The position numbers and the translations under genes are program-made. A DNA stretch of 64,000 nucleotides from the NCBI RefSeq assembly GCF_014174155.1, contig NZ_JABEQM010000009.1:116562-180561 (forward strand). Reading direction: 5' to 3'. The notes under the pieces were generated by a model, which saw only the letters and a program-made list of their open reading frames with translations, did no database searches and was not told the DNA's origin. Shown here in pieces: positions 1 to 8,989 of the stretch; the first letter of the stretch is position 1; each line of letters opens with the position of its first letter. Origin of the DNA: Gluconacetobacter tumulisoli. GTDB taxonomy: Bacteria; Pseudomonadota; Alphaproteobacteria; Acetobacterales; Acetobacteraceae.

Positions 1-180
1 GCCATCCTGCCGGCGCTGATCATCGGCGAACTGATGCGCCGGGGCCGCACGCTGCCCTATCGCATGATCGAACTGGGCTGGATCCTGGAAACCAACATGC
101 CGATGCGCCGCCTGATCGAACGCATCGTGCCCGAACCGTGCAAGCGCCACCGGGTCTACGAAAAACCCCTGACGCCCTGA
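1..180 (+). CDS. GNAT-type acetyltransferase-like protein, 3' fragment
   Basis: The window opens inside this gene; only the last 59 residues and the stop codon are visible. The tail holds an ELGWILETN motif followed by MRRLIERI and ends RVYEKPLTP. That pattern (an 'E-L-S/G-W-I-L-E-x-N' strand, an MRR helix, then a Tyr-containing 'R-x-Y-E-K' end) is the C-terminus of YghO-like proteins, often annotated as N-acetyltransferase or dATP pyrophosphohydrolase. The catalytic core lies outside the window, so function is assigned by family only. It is followed by 16 bp before the convergent stop of the large helicase gene. Confidence 0.6.
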   Translation, partial: AILPALIIGELMRRGRTLPYRMIELGWILETNMPMRRLIERIVPEPCKRHRVYEKPLTP

Positions 181-196
181 TCGCGCGAAGGACGCC

Positions 197-3100
197 TCAC
201 GGAAGGGACGTCGCCCGGGCACGCGCTTCCTTCAGGGCCACGGCGAACCGTGCGCGCGTTGCCTGGCCCATGCGGGTCATGCCACAGGCGTCACGCATGC
301 GCGCAATGGCGTCCTCGTCCGGGCAGTCGATGGCGATGGCACCGGTCGCGAGGTCGACCAGGGCCGCAAGCGGCACCGTCGCCGGATCCACGGCCTTTCC
401 AGCCGTCAGAGACCGGAACGACGCCCCTGCGTCGGGGGCATGATCGCCCGACCATAGGAACACCCCGACCTCTTCCTCGGTGCGCGTCACAGTCGCCGGG
501 ATTGCACGCTGGATGCGTTCCCGGATTTCGCGCCCCGCACGCCCAAACCCATGGTCGCGCGATACGGACTGGATGAGCAGGTCCTCGCGCATCACTCCCG
601 CGCCGTTCAGCGCGCGAACGATGAGTCGTGTCAGCGTCGGCAGGTAGTTATCGTCCGCGAAACGCGACTGATCGGGCGTTTCATCGGCGACCTGGCCCGG
701 CACCCGCGCATAAGGCGGCCCGGGCTCCGGCTCGGCGCGCGGTACGGGCCGCACCGGGGCGACATCCGACGGCACGGGAAGCGGCGTGTCGTCGTCGGCG
801 ACCGCCGGATCGTCCACCTCCTCCCGTTCAAGCGCCGGGGCCGGCAGTGCCTCCGCCTCCGCCCGGTCGCGTTCCGCCTGTTCCGCCCGCGCCTTCCGCG
901 CCGTGTCCAGGCACGCCCGCAACGCCAGATCGACACGCTCGACCTCCCGCGGCGCATTGGTCCACCAATCGGTCGACCAGATGCGAATCACGTTCCAGCC
1001 CAGGTTTTCCAGGACGGCCTGGCGCAGCCGGTCCCGATCGCGGGCCGTGGCACTGCGGTGGTAGGTCGCGCCGTCGCACTCGACGCCGGCCAGGAACGTG
1101 CTGGGCAGGTCGGGATCGACCACGCCCAGGTCGACGCGGAAGCCCGATACGCCGACCTGCGTGACCACGTCCCAGCCCTTCGCCCGCAGCATCCGGGCCA
1201 CCTCGACCTCGAAGAGACTGTCGAAGCCGCCGACCGACCCTTCGTGCGCGCCGCAGAGCGCCGTCGCGCCATGCTCGGCGAAAATCAGGAACCTGCGCAG
1301 GTCGTGCACACCCAGCGCCTGCGTACGCTCAACCGCGATCTGGTTGCCGCGCAGCGACCCGAAGACGATCAGTTGCTCGCGCGCGCGCGTGATCGCCACG
1401 TTCAGGCGGCGCTCACCCCCGTCCCGGTTCAGGGGGCCGAAATTCATCGAGATCCTGCCCGCGGCATCCGGCCCGTAGGTGAGCGAAAACAGCATGACGT
1501 CCCGCTCCTCGCCCTGCACGTTCTCGAGATTCTTGATCAGGAGCGGCTCGTCCGCCTTCTCGCCGATGAACCTCTCGAGGCCGGGGTCCTTCCGCACCTC
1601 GGCGTCGAGAAGATCGACGATCCGCTTCTGCTGCTCGCCGTTGAACGTGACGATACCGACCGACCTGCCGCGCCCGTCGCGCAGGATGCGCAGCGCCTCG
1701 GCGACGACCATCCGCGCTTCGGCGGGGTTGGTATGCGATCCATTCCGGCCCGGCTCGTAAACGCCGTCGGGTACGAAGCGGAACGACACGGCCCGATCCG
1801 CGGTAACCGGGGACGGGAACGTCACAAGATCGCCGCCGTAGTAAGCCTGGTTCGAGAACGCGATCAGGCTCTCGTGACGACTGCGATAATGCCAGGCCAG
1901 GCTGATGGCCGGGATTCCGGCCCCGATGCATTCGTCGAGGATGGAATCCAGATCCGTCATTTCGTCCGATGCGCCCCCTTCGTCCGGGCCCCTGCCCCGG
2001 GCGAAGAAATCCGTCGGCGGCAATTGCTTCGGATCGCCCACGACAACGACCTGCCTGCCCCGGCCGATCGCCCCGATCGCATCCCAGGTCGCGATCTGGG
2101 ACGCCTCGTCGAAGATCACCAGGTCGAAGGGCGCGGCATCGGCCGGCAGGTACTGCGCGACCGACAGCGGGCTCATCATCAGGCACGGGGTCAGCGTCCG
2201 CAGGGCCCTGGGCATCTTCTCGGCCAGTTGCCGCACCGGCAGATGGCGGGCCTTCTTGGCCATCTCGCGCGTCAAGACCTTGTATTCCGGGTCATGCTGC
2301 CGCGCGGTTTCATCGGGGATCTGGCCGGCCAGCCGCGCCCGGATCAGCTGGGCGGCCAGGGTCTTGAGCTTCTCGTCGCGTTCGCGGAACCGGAGGATCC
2401 GCCCTTCATGCGTCGCGGCGACAAAACCGCTCAGCAGCCGGGAATCGCTGACGGCATGCATGGTCCACCAGCGCGCATAGTTCGCCTCGAACACCGGGAC
2501 GACATCGTCGCCCGCGACGATCCCCTGTTCGATCGCCTCGACCAGCGGCGAGAGGCCAAGATGGGACGCCTCGTGACAGGCCCGGCGCCAGGAGCACCAG
2601 TCGCGCAATTCGCGCGCGGCGTCCTTCCAGCCGCGCAGCCGCCCGGCCAGCCGTTCCGGCCACGCCGCCGTCTTCGGATCGACCAGCGCGCCCGCATCGC
2701 TGCCGCTGCAACGCCCCAGACTCTCCATCGCCGTCATGAGGGTCGCAAACGCCGCGCGATAGCGCGTCATCGCCAGATGGACGCGGCCGCCCTCGTCCAG
2801 CAGATCCCGGCCCTCGGCCAGAAGCGTCCTCAGATGCGCGCGCGCGGCCAGCAGGGCGGCCGTGTCGTCCAGGCATCCGCCCAGGCAGGTCCGCGCCTTC
2901 CGCCCCCAGTCGAAGACCGTGTCGATCCGATCGAAATCGGTATCGAGGCCACGCCACAGATCGCCGATATCCGTGCCATGGGGGGCCGCATTCAGTTTCG
3001 CCGCGATCGCGGCGCTCTCGACGAGATGGGCAAGATCGCTCTCGCAATCCTCGGGCAGGGCGGCCGCGTGAGGCGCCAGCCGCTTGCGGATGGCCTTCTG

Positions 3101-6100
3101 CGCCATGGAACGCGACAGAATCCATTTCTCCTTGCTTGCGCGCCATTCTTCCAGAATGCCGGCCAGGGGCAGAGTATTCACGCTCTCATGCCAGCGCCCG
3201 CCCAGGGCGTCGGCCAGCAGGCGATGACGCGCGACGTGCTCGCGTTCGGCACAGGCCGCGTCGCGGCTTTCCTGCGCGGTGTCTCCGAAGGCCCACGCCG
3301 CGGCTTCCGGCCGAAGGAACGACGCGCACAACCCGTCGATCCGGGCCAGGCGATCCTGCGACAGGTCATCGGCCTTCAGGGCCAGTGCCTCCGCCACGTC
3401 GCGCGCGGCGCGCTGCAGGGCCTCCAGCGCCGAAAGGGCGGCGTTGACCGCATCCAGCAGGCGCGCCTCCCACAGGGGCGACCAGTCCGCGTGGTCCAGG
3501 CCGGCCAGCCGCGGCGACATGACGATATCGCCGATGCGCTCGTACAATGTCGCGAGATTGCCGGCGGATTCCACCAGACGCTCGTAATCCGCCTTCGTAT
3601 GCGTATCGGCGTCGGGCCAGACCAGCGGCACCCGCACGACCGACGCCTCCTGGGCGCGCAACGTGGCGCCGACCCCCTGATAGGGCGTCCAGCCATTGCG
3701 CCGGACGACGTGAAGTTCGCGGACGTAGGCATTCAGCTCCGCCCGGAGATCGTCCAGGGACAGTTTGGTACGCTCATATTCCCCGGGCTGGAAGCGCTCC
3801 AGAACGGTCTGTGCCGCCTGGAACTGTTGCAGCACCTCCATCTTGTTCGCCTTGGGCGAGAACAGGTCGAGGCAGAACTCCGCAATGCCGAGCTTGGCCA
3901 GCCGCGCCCGGACCACTTCCAGCGCCGTCCGTTTCTCCGCGACGAAGAGGACAGTCCGGCCCTGGGCCAGGGTATTTGCGATGATGTTGGCGATCGTCTG
4001 GCTCTTGCCGGTGCCGGGCGGTCCGATCAGCACGAAATTCTCGCCCGCCGCGGCGCGCGCCACGGCCTTGAGCTGCGACGAATCCGCTTCCATCGGACAA
4101 ACCAGGTCGGCCCGGGCCAGGGCATCGTCGAGATCCTGCGACGCGTCGAAACCGGCCGCAGGCGGGCGTCCCTCCGCCGCGCGATCCTGCACCCCGTTGA
4201 GCAGGCAGTTCGCGACATCGTTCGCGCCCAGCTGCGCCCGCCGTTCCAGCAGATCCTTCCACATCAGGAATTTCGCGAAGCTCAGCGTCGTCAGGCTGAC
4301 ATGCTCGCGGATTTCCCAGCCCGGAACATGCCGCAGGTGAAGCCGGAAGGCCTCGATGATCTTCGGAACGTCCAGGCCGGCTCCGTCTTCCGGCAGGGCG
4401 TCCCCCTCCAGCGCGGGAATGCGGATGTCATAGTCGGTGCGCAACATCTCCAGCAGCGTCGTGTTGATCCGGCTTTCATCGCCATGCGCGCGCAAGGTGA
4501 AGGGCGATTTGACGCTGGCGCGCTCCAGGATCACGGGGACGAGAATCAGCGGCGCAAGATACGGCTTCGCCTTGTCCCGGGCCGTCCAGGCGACCGCCCC
4601 GATCGTCAGGAAGAGCACGTTGGTGCCGCCGTCCTGCTCGGTCGCGCGGGCATGGCGGTAGATCTCGGTCAGCGCGTCCTGAAGCCTGGCCTCCCGGCGC
4701 TGGACCACCAGCTCCCGGCGGCCCAGCGCCTCCATCGCATAGGCCCGCGCCGCGTCTTCATGATGGCGGTCCTGATGGAGCGCCTTGCTCCGCGGATCGT
4801 CCTCATCCATCAGGCCCGGCGCCGCAACGAAGCGGAGCGGCTTGCCTTTCCCGCCGGCCCGCATGTCGGCCACCAGGTCTTCGAGCGCGGCCGGATCCGG
4901 GCAGTCGATCTCGATAAGCTGTCGATCCGACTTCGGCAGGTTCAGAAGACGGTTGCGCGCCGACATGTCGAGCAGGCGGTTGCACCAGCGCTGCACGCGA
5001 TCCTCCGGCCCCTCGGGCAGGCGCTCTTCCTCCCGGTCCTCGCGCAGGACGGGCGGGGGGTCGAAGGCAGGCTGTTCGGAAGCGTCTTCCAGACCGTCCC
5101 CGGCCGTGTCCTCGGCAGGTGATACCGAAGTGGACAGGGGCCGGATGCGGCGCAGGCGCGCGCGATGGATATCGATGATTTCACGAAAATCGCTCTCGTC
5201 CGCGCCATTGCCTTCGCGAAGATTGCTCTCTCCCCGTTCGCACGCCGCGGCGAAACCCGGCTTGCGTGCCGCGGTCACCAATGTCGTTTCGAACACGCGC
5301 AGGTCATCGAGCTTCAGCCTGTTCCGGATGGCCGGCAGGTCCTGGACGATCGACGCACCCGCATCCTGCTGCGAGAGCCAGAAACCGGCGAACGCGTGCC
5401 CCCTGGTCAGGACGATCAGCGGCCGGAGGCCCGCCGCCTCCAGACAGGCGGCGAACAGCACGGTGGTATCGAGACACGTCGCCAGGCGTTCGTCGACCAC
5501 CTGGCTCGGCAGGCGGATACGCTGGCCGTGATCGACGAAGGAGGCCGGCGGATTGATATATGCGATATCCAGACCGCAGATCGCGCACCAGATGGCCTGT
5601 GCCTGGGCCCACACGCGGGTCTTGTCCCCCTGGTACCCTTCCAGCGCGGGGGACTGCCCCGCGCCGCGGAGGATATCCGACGCATTCCGCAGGATCCGGG
5701 CGATCGCCGGATCGTTCGGCAGGACGAAGGCGGCAAGAATGTCGGGTATGCCGGACAGGCCGCCCCACTCGTTGCGGGCCAGGACCCGGATGTCGTGCGT
5801 GCTCCGCGCAAGCTCCCGCCCGCCGGCACGCGCAACGAAGCTGACTGTGGCGCGAGAGGCTTCCGTCTGCGCCGAGAGCAGCGTGCCGTCGAGCGTGAGG
5901 TCGCGTTCGCTCACCAGGCGAAGCTGACGGCCCCCGACCTGTTGCAGGCGCCACGAACGCGGCCGCAGGAACGGCGGCTCGCTGGTGATCGAGATGTCGA
6001 CGAGCGGATATTCGGTTTCGCTCCTGTTCTCGAACGCCAGTTCCTCGAGGATCGGGACGCTGTTCTCCCACAGGCTGGCGTTGACAGCCTCTTGCAGGAC

Positions 6101-6175
6101 GATCTGGAGTGTCGCCGTTTCGACGGGCCGTTCTTCCGCGATGCCCTCGGGATCGTGTTCGAGCATCGCGTCCAT
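197..6175 (-). CDS. DUF4011/DUF3320 SF1 helicase with C-terminal REase (Vsr/MTES_1575-like) domain, candidate antiphage protein
   Basis: A 1992-residue protein. Order of parts: an N-terminal region with a transglutaminase/papain-like signature (Cys234 in TCLDTT, His260 in GHAFAG, candidate Asp279); DUF4011 from about residue 390 (DMSARNRLLNL); Walker A GPPGTGKSQ near 720; Walker B VIFDEASQ near 1350; further SF1 motifs GDPKQLPP, WHYRSRHESL, VQGEERD and NVAITRAREQL; a PD-(D/E)xK nuclease-like domain at about 1650-1750 (FRVDLGVV then VECDG); and a DUF3320-like tail near 1825-1905. Single proteins joining DUF4011, helicase and a Vsr-like nuclease are known among tested antiviral genes; function here is inferred. 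The start at 6175 has an AAGG-type ribosome site 9 bp upstream; an in-frame start at 6289 would add 38 residues with no domain character. No partner gene is adjacent. Confidence 0.85.
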   Translation of the reverse strand: MDAMLEHDPEGIAEERPVETATLQIVLQEAVNASLWENSVPILEELAFENRSETEYPLVDISITSEPPFLRPRSWRLQQVGGRQLRLVSERDLTLDGTLLSAQTEASRATVSFVARAGGRELARSTHDIRVLARNEWGGLSGIPDILAAFVLPNDPAIARILRNASDILRGAGQSPALEGYQGDKTRVWAQAQAIWCAICGLDIAYINPPASFVDHGQRIRLPSQVVDERLATCLDTTVLFAACLEAAGLRPLIVLTRGHAFAGFWLSQQDAGASIVQDLPAIRNRLKLDDLRVFETTLVTAARKPGFAAACERGESNLREGNGADESDFREIIDIHRARLRRIRPLSTSVSPAEDTAGDGLEDASEQPAFDPPPVLREDREEERLPEGPEDRVQRWCNRLLDMSARNRLLNLPKSDRQLIEIDCPDPAALEDLVADMRAGGKGKPLRFVAAPGLMDEDDPRSKALHQDRHHEDAARAYAMEALGRRELVVQRREARLQDALTEIYRHARATEQDGGTNVLFLTIGAVAWTARDKAKPYLAPLILVPVILERASVKSPFTLRAHGDESRINTTLLEMLRTDYDIRIPALEGDALPEDGAGLDVPKIIEAFRLHLRHVPGWEIREHVSLTTLSFAKFLMWKDLLERRAQLGANDVANCLLNGVQDRAAEGRPPAAGFDASQDLDDALARADLVCPMEADSSQLKAVARAAAGENFVLIGPPGTGKSQTIANIIANTLAQGRTVLFVAEKRTALEVVRARLAKLGIAEFCLDLFSPKANKMEVLQQFQAAQTVLERFQPGEYERTKLSLDDLRAELNAYVRELHVVRRNGWTPYQGVGATLRAQEASVVRVPLVWPDADTHTKADYERLVESAGNLATLYERIGDIVMSPRLAGLDHADWSPLWEARLLDAVNAALSALEALQRAARDVAEALALKADDLSQDRLARIDGLCASFLRPEAAAWAFGDTAQESRDAACAEREHVARHRLLADALGGRWHESVNTLPLAGILEEWRASKEKWILSRSMAQKAIRKRLAPHAAALPEDCESDLAHLVESAAIAAKLNAAPHGTDIGDLWRGLDTDFDRIDTVFDWGRKARTCLGGCLDDTAALLAARAHLRTLLAEGRDLLDEGGRVHLAMTRYRAAFATLMTAMESLGRCSGSDAGALVDPKTAAWPERLAGRLRGWKDAARELRDWCSWRRACHEASHLGLSPLVEAIEQGIVAGDDVVPVFEANYARWWTMHAVSDSRLLSGFVAATHEGRILRFRERDEKLKTLAAQLIRARLAGQIPDETARQHDPEYKVLTREMAKKARHLPVRQLAEKMPRALRTLTPCLMMSPLSVAQYLPADAAPFDLVIFDEASQIATWDAIGAIGRGRQVVVVGDPKQLPPTDFFARGRGPDEGGASDEMTDLDSILDECIGAGIPAISLAWHYRSRHESLIAFSNQAYYGGDLVTFPSPVTADRAVSFRFVPDGVYEPGRNGSHTNPAEARMVVAEALRILRDGRGRSVGIVTFNGEQQKRIVDLLDAEVRKDPGLERFIGEKADEPLLIKNLENVQGEERDVMLFSLTYGPDAAGRISMNFGPLNRDGGERRLNVAITRAREQLIVFGSLRGNQIAVERTQALGVHDLRRFLIFAEHGATALCGAHEGSVGGFDSLFEVEVARMLRAKGWDVVTQVGVSGFRVDLGVVDPDLPSTFLAGVECDGATYHRSATARDRDRLRQAVLENLGWNVIRIWSTDWWTNAPREVERVDLALRACLDTARKARAEQAERDRAEAEALPAPALEREEVDDPAVADDDTPLPVPSDVAPVRPVPRAEPEPGPPYARVPGQVADETPDQSRFADDNYLPTLTRLIVRALNGAGVMREDLLIQSVSRDHGFGRAGREIRERIQRAIPATVTRTEEEVGVFLWSGDHAPDAGASFRSLTAGKAVDPATVPLAALVDLATGAIAIDCPDEDAIARMRDACGMTRMGQATRARFAVALKEARARATSLP

Positions 6176-6313
6176 CGGGGGTACCTTCAGCTGCTGGCAT
6201 GCTGCCCCGTTCGGCCGCGACCATCGGGGGCAGGCTGGCGGGAACGCATTGATATTTCGGTGCAAATCAGTCTGGGCGATCCCTTCCAAATAGACAAGCC
6301 CGGTCGTCCCGCC

Positions 6314-7522
6314 TCACTGGCCGGCGGGCGCGCAGGACGGTTCGACCGCTTCCCCCGCCATGACGGCCCGGGTGAAGGCGGCTGAATCCGGAACGGACGC
6401 CATCACCGTCTGTGAATGGTCCAGTCTCTTGTAGAGATGCGCCTGGACAATCGTTCCGGCCCGGCATGCATCCTTCACCAGCAGAAGCTGCCCATCCGGG
6501 GCGACGTCCCGGTCCCGGGCGCCCGTACCGACGAAAAGCGGCGTCCGGAGCTTCAGGGTCGGAAACGCCATGGCACGGAAACTCGACGCAAGGGCGACCC
6601 CCACCCCCGGCGTGAAGGCATTGGCCTGCGTCAGATGTTCCGCCTTGATCAGATCGAACAGGCCGGGAAAACAGAGCGTGGATGCCGCATGAAACGCGCT
6701 CATCGCCCGGGGGGTGAAGGCCGCCGACGCGTCGAAGGACGGGTCCAGCCCGGCCTTGGATGCGCCCATCAGCAGCGCATAAGCCACCAGGGGATCAGCC
6801 TCCCCGTTCCTGGACGCTGCCTTCCCGGCCCCGTGCGCCCGGGCCGTCAGCGCCTTCGCGATCTGCGGCGTCATGTAGGGAATACCGGTCGCCACCGTGC
6901 CGCGAATATCCAGCGCGGGCGCATAGTCCGGCGCATAGGCGGTTGCCGCGAACGCGGCGCCGGCGCCCTGCGACTGGCCGACGATCATGATCCGGTTGCG
7001 CAGGTCCGGCAGCCCGGACAGGGCGGCGCGCACGCCGTCGAGCACGCTGTAGGCCTCGGCGCGCGCGTTCAGATAGGGATGGGTGCCATCGCTGCCCAAG
7101 CCCTGGTAGTCGGTGGCAACGATCGCGAAGCCCCGGCGCAGCCATTCGGCCAGATAGGCCTGGTCGCGCGCGGAATGCGGATTGCGGGACGGCGCGCAGC
7201 TATCGGCAATGCCGACCGTGCCATGCGCCCAGGCCACGATCGGCCATCCACCCGCCGGCGCCGGCCCGGCCGGATAGATCACTTCGCCCGTCACCGGCAC
7301 CAGACCCGATCCGGTCACGCCATCGGTCGACAGATAGGTGATCGTCAGGGCATCCGCCGCGCCCGGCACGCTGTCCGCGACCGCAAGCGGGGCCTGCGCG
7401 GTCAGGCTGCCCGCCGCCGGGGCGCGCTGCACCACGGCGGCCGGGGCGGGAGACGCCGCATTCTGGCACGCGGCCAGGACGGGCATCAGCGCGCCGATCA
7501 TCAGGACAGGCAATCGTTTCAT
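6314..7522 (-). CDS. Lipoprotein alpha/beta hydrolase (secretory lipase-like)
   Basis: 402 residues. The N-terminus MKRLPVLMIGALMPVLAAC is a lipoprotein signal with lipobox LAAC, so the enzyme is probably membrane-anchored in the periplasm. The alpha/beta-hydrolase nucleophile motif GQSQGAG sits near residue 181; the C-terminal part supplies a candidate acid (TGARDRDVAPDG) and histidine (LDHSQTV). The overall plan, with the AWAHGT oxyanion segment and YQGLGSDGTHPY, matches the secretory lipase (LIP) family, which hydrolyses acyl esters; the natural substrate is unknown. A GGAG ribosome site lies 8 bp before the ATG. It is transcribed in the same direction as the upstream methyltransferase-like gene (58 bp gap). 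Confidence 0.8.
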   Translation of the reverse strand: MKRLPVLMIGALMPVLAACQNAASPAPAAVVQRAPAAGSLTAQAPLAVADSVPGAADALTITYLSTDGVTGSGLVPVTGEVIYPAGPAPAGGWPIVAWAHGTVGIADSCAPSRNPHSARDQAYLAEWLRRGFAIVATDYQGLGSDGTHPYLNARAEAYSVLDGVRAALSGLPDLRNRIMIVGQSQGAGAAFAATAYAPDYAPALDIRGTVATGIPYMTPQIAKALTARAHGAGKAASRNGEADPLVAYALLMGASKAGLDPSFDASAAFTPRAMSAFHAASTLCFPGLFDLIKAEHLTQANAFTPGVGVALASSFRAMAFPTLKLRTPLFVGTGARDRDVAPDGQLLLVKDACRAGTIVQAHLYKRLDHSQTVMASVPDSAAFTRAVMAGEAVEPSCAPAGQ

Positions 7523-7580
7523 GAGGAAGGCTCCGGCCGGCGGGGACGAGAGAAGAGAAGAAGAAAAAACCAGTGAAGGA

Positions 7581-8369
7581 CTACGGCTTGCGGAATTTCA
7601 GTACAACCTGGTCGGTATGGCCGCGAATCGCCGGGTCGAAGACGGTAAGGGTATGCGTATCCTGCCGATTGACCAGAATTCCGCTCTGGCCCTCGAACTG
7701 GAACCCGGCGGCCTCGACCTGCTGACGGATGATAGCCGGATCGATCCGATGCAGCGGGCGGACATCGTCCGGGCTCATGCCCGGATTGGCCACATGATCC
7801 ACAACCATGAAAATCCCGCCCCGACGAAGGGCGGCGAAAACCGCCTTGTCGAGCGCAAGCGCCGCATCGGCCCCGACGCCATAATAGACGTCGTGATAAT
7901 TCTGCGATGTCCACGCAAGGTCCAGCGGCTTGGGAATGCTGATCGCGTCCAGCGGCTGGACCAGCGCCGTGACGTTGCCGAAGGCCGGATCGGCGGCAAT
8001 CGCCTTGACCGCATCCGCGGCATCCGGTTTCTGCGCCACCCGTGCGGCCGAAACGACGGCCCAGACATGGCCCTTCGCGCCGACGGCATTGCTGAAGATC
8101 CGCGTGAAATAGCCCTTCCCGGGCATGATATCCGCGACATTCATCCCGGGCCGGAGCCCGGCAAACGCAAGCAGGCCGGCAGGCTTGCGGTTGGCATCCG
8201 CTGCTCGGTCCGCCTCGGGCCGGTCGGCATTCCCCAGTGCCGCGGCAAGGCCGACACTCGCGCCGCGCCGAGAGAGAGCCAAGGCAGACTGCGCGGCAGC
8301 GGGCGGCACCGCCCCCGCGCCAAGCGCCGCGACAACGGCCAAAGTAACGAAAGACCTGCGAACGGCCAT
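7581..8369 (-). CDS. Exported class I SAM-methyltransferase-like protein
   Basis: 262 residues. The preferred ATG at 8369 has a GGGGG ribosome site and begins a clear signal peptide (MAVRRSFVTLAVVAALGAGA, cleavage after PAAAQ), whereas the upstream ATG at 8387 would spoil it. After the signal there is a Rossmann methyltransferase signature: VADIMPGKGYFTRI near residues 76-90 (motif I), then VWAVVSA and a C-terminal strand typical of the family. This family of secreted methyltransferase homologues is widespread in proteobacteria but poorly understood, because S-adenosylmethionine is not normally available in the periplasm. It could bind another ligand. It lies between the esterase and the VOC gene, all on one strand. 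Confidence 0.75.
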   Translation of the reverse strand: MAVRRSFVTLAVVAALGAGAVPPAAAQSALALSRRGASVGLAAALGNADRPEADRAADANRKPAGLLAFAGLRPGMNVADIMPGKGYFTRIFSNAVGAKGHVWAVVSAARVAQKPDAADAVKAIAADPAFGNVTALVQPLDAISIPKPLDLAWTSQNYHDVYYGVGADAALALDKAVFAALRRGGIFMVVDHVANPGMSPDDVRPLHRIDPAIIRQQVEAAGFQFEGQSGILVNRQDTHTLTVFDPAIRGHTDQVVLKFRKP

Positions 8370-8486
8370 GGATTTGCCCCCTTGCACTATTCGACCCGGA
8401 GCGTAACAGGAATGGCCACGCTGGCCACCCCGCGCACGAACACGCCACCCCTGCTTGCAGGACGCCGTTTTCCCTTCACCCCGAAT

Positions 8487-8876
8487 TTACTTTCCAGGCG
8501 GGGAGCAGATTTCGACCAGACATCCGTTGAGGTCCCGCACATAACCGATCGTTTGTCCCCACGGCGCTTCGACCGGGGACTTGATCCCGGCCGCGCCGGC
8601 GGCCACCGCCGCGGCATAGGCCGCATGCGGATCGGACGTGACAAGGGCGATTTCGAATCCGGCTGCAGGATCGGCCGGCCTGTTGGGTCGAATGGCAAGC
8701 CCGTTCATGTCGGCCATCGGCTCCCCGGCAAAGGCGAGCGTCGTGTCGCCCGTCTCCATTTCTGCATAAAGGCCGCTCTCGTGGACGAAGCGACATTCCA
8801 GGCCGAACGCCTGTTCGTAAAAAGCGACGGTCGCACGAACGTCGGCAACATAGATGATCGTATATCCGAGTTTCAT
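8487..8876 (-). CDS. VOC-family (glyoxalase/bleomycin-resistance fold) protein
   Basis: 129 residues starting MKLGYTIIYVADVRATVAFYE, which is the canonical opening of the vicinal oxygen chelate fold: a beta strand, then the 'V-x-D-x-x-x-A-x-x-F-Y' helix. A second half-repeat starts near AGFEIALVTSDPHAAYAAAVAAGAAGI and ends with GYVRDLNGCLVEICSP, the C-terminal metal-ligand strand containing the conserved Glu. Members are metal-dependent isomerases, dioxygenases or drug-binding proteins; nothing visible fixes the substrate. An unusual nested hairpin lies 42-113 bp upstream of its start. Confidence 0.8.
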   Translation of the reverse strand: MKLGYTIIYVADVRATVAFYEQAFGLECRFVHESGLYAEMETGDTTLAFAGEPMADMNGLAIRPNRPADPAAGFEIALVTSDPHAAYAAAVAAGAAGIKSPVEAPWGQTIGYVRDLNGCLVEICSPPGK

Positions 8877-8917
8877 GGCAATGGGGCCCGTTATGCACCC
8901 TGATGGCTGCGGATGTC

Positions 8918-8989
8918 TTTCAAGGGAAAAGTGCTTCTTCTTTTTCTGAAGAAAAGGAAGAAAAAACTTTTATCTGCCTCTCCTTGAAA
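8918..8989. repeat. Large nested inverted repeat (72 nt hairpin)
   Basis: Outer arms TTTCAAGG (8918-8925) and CCTTGAAA (8982-8989) are perfect complements. Inside them a purine/pyrimidine-rich imperfect palindrome spans about 8927-8971, with arms starting AAAAGT and ending ACTTTT. As RNA it could form a long hairpin on either strand. It sits in the leader of the VOC gene. It may be a terminator, a mobile palindromic element or an mRNA-processing structure; only the symmetry is directly seen. Confidence 0.55.

Noticed and set aside
551..5122. A stop-free plus-strand frame of more than 1500 codons opposite the helicase gene
   Set aside because: It is a mirror of GC-rich codon bias on the other strand; composition is Arg/Gly/Pro-rich with no domain, while the minus strand has full helicase motifs.
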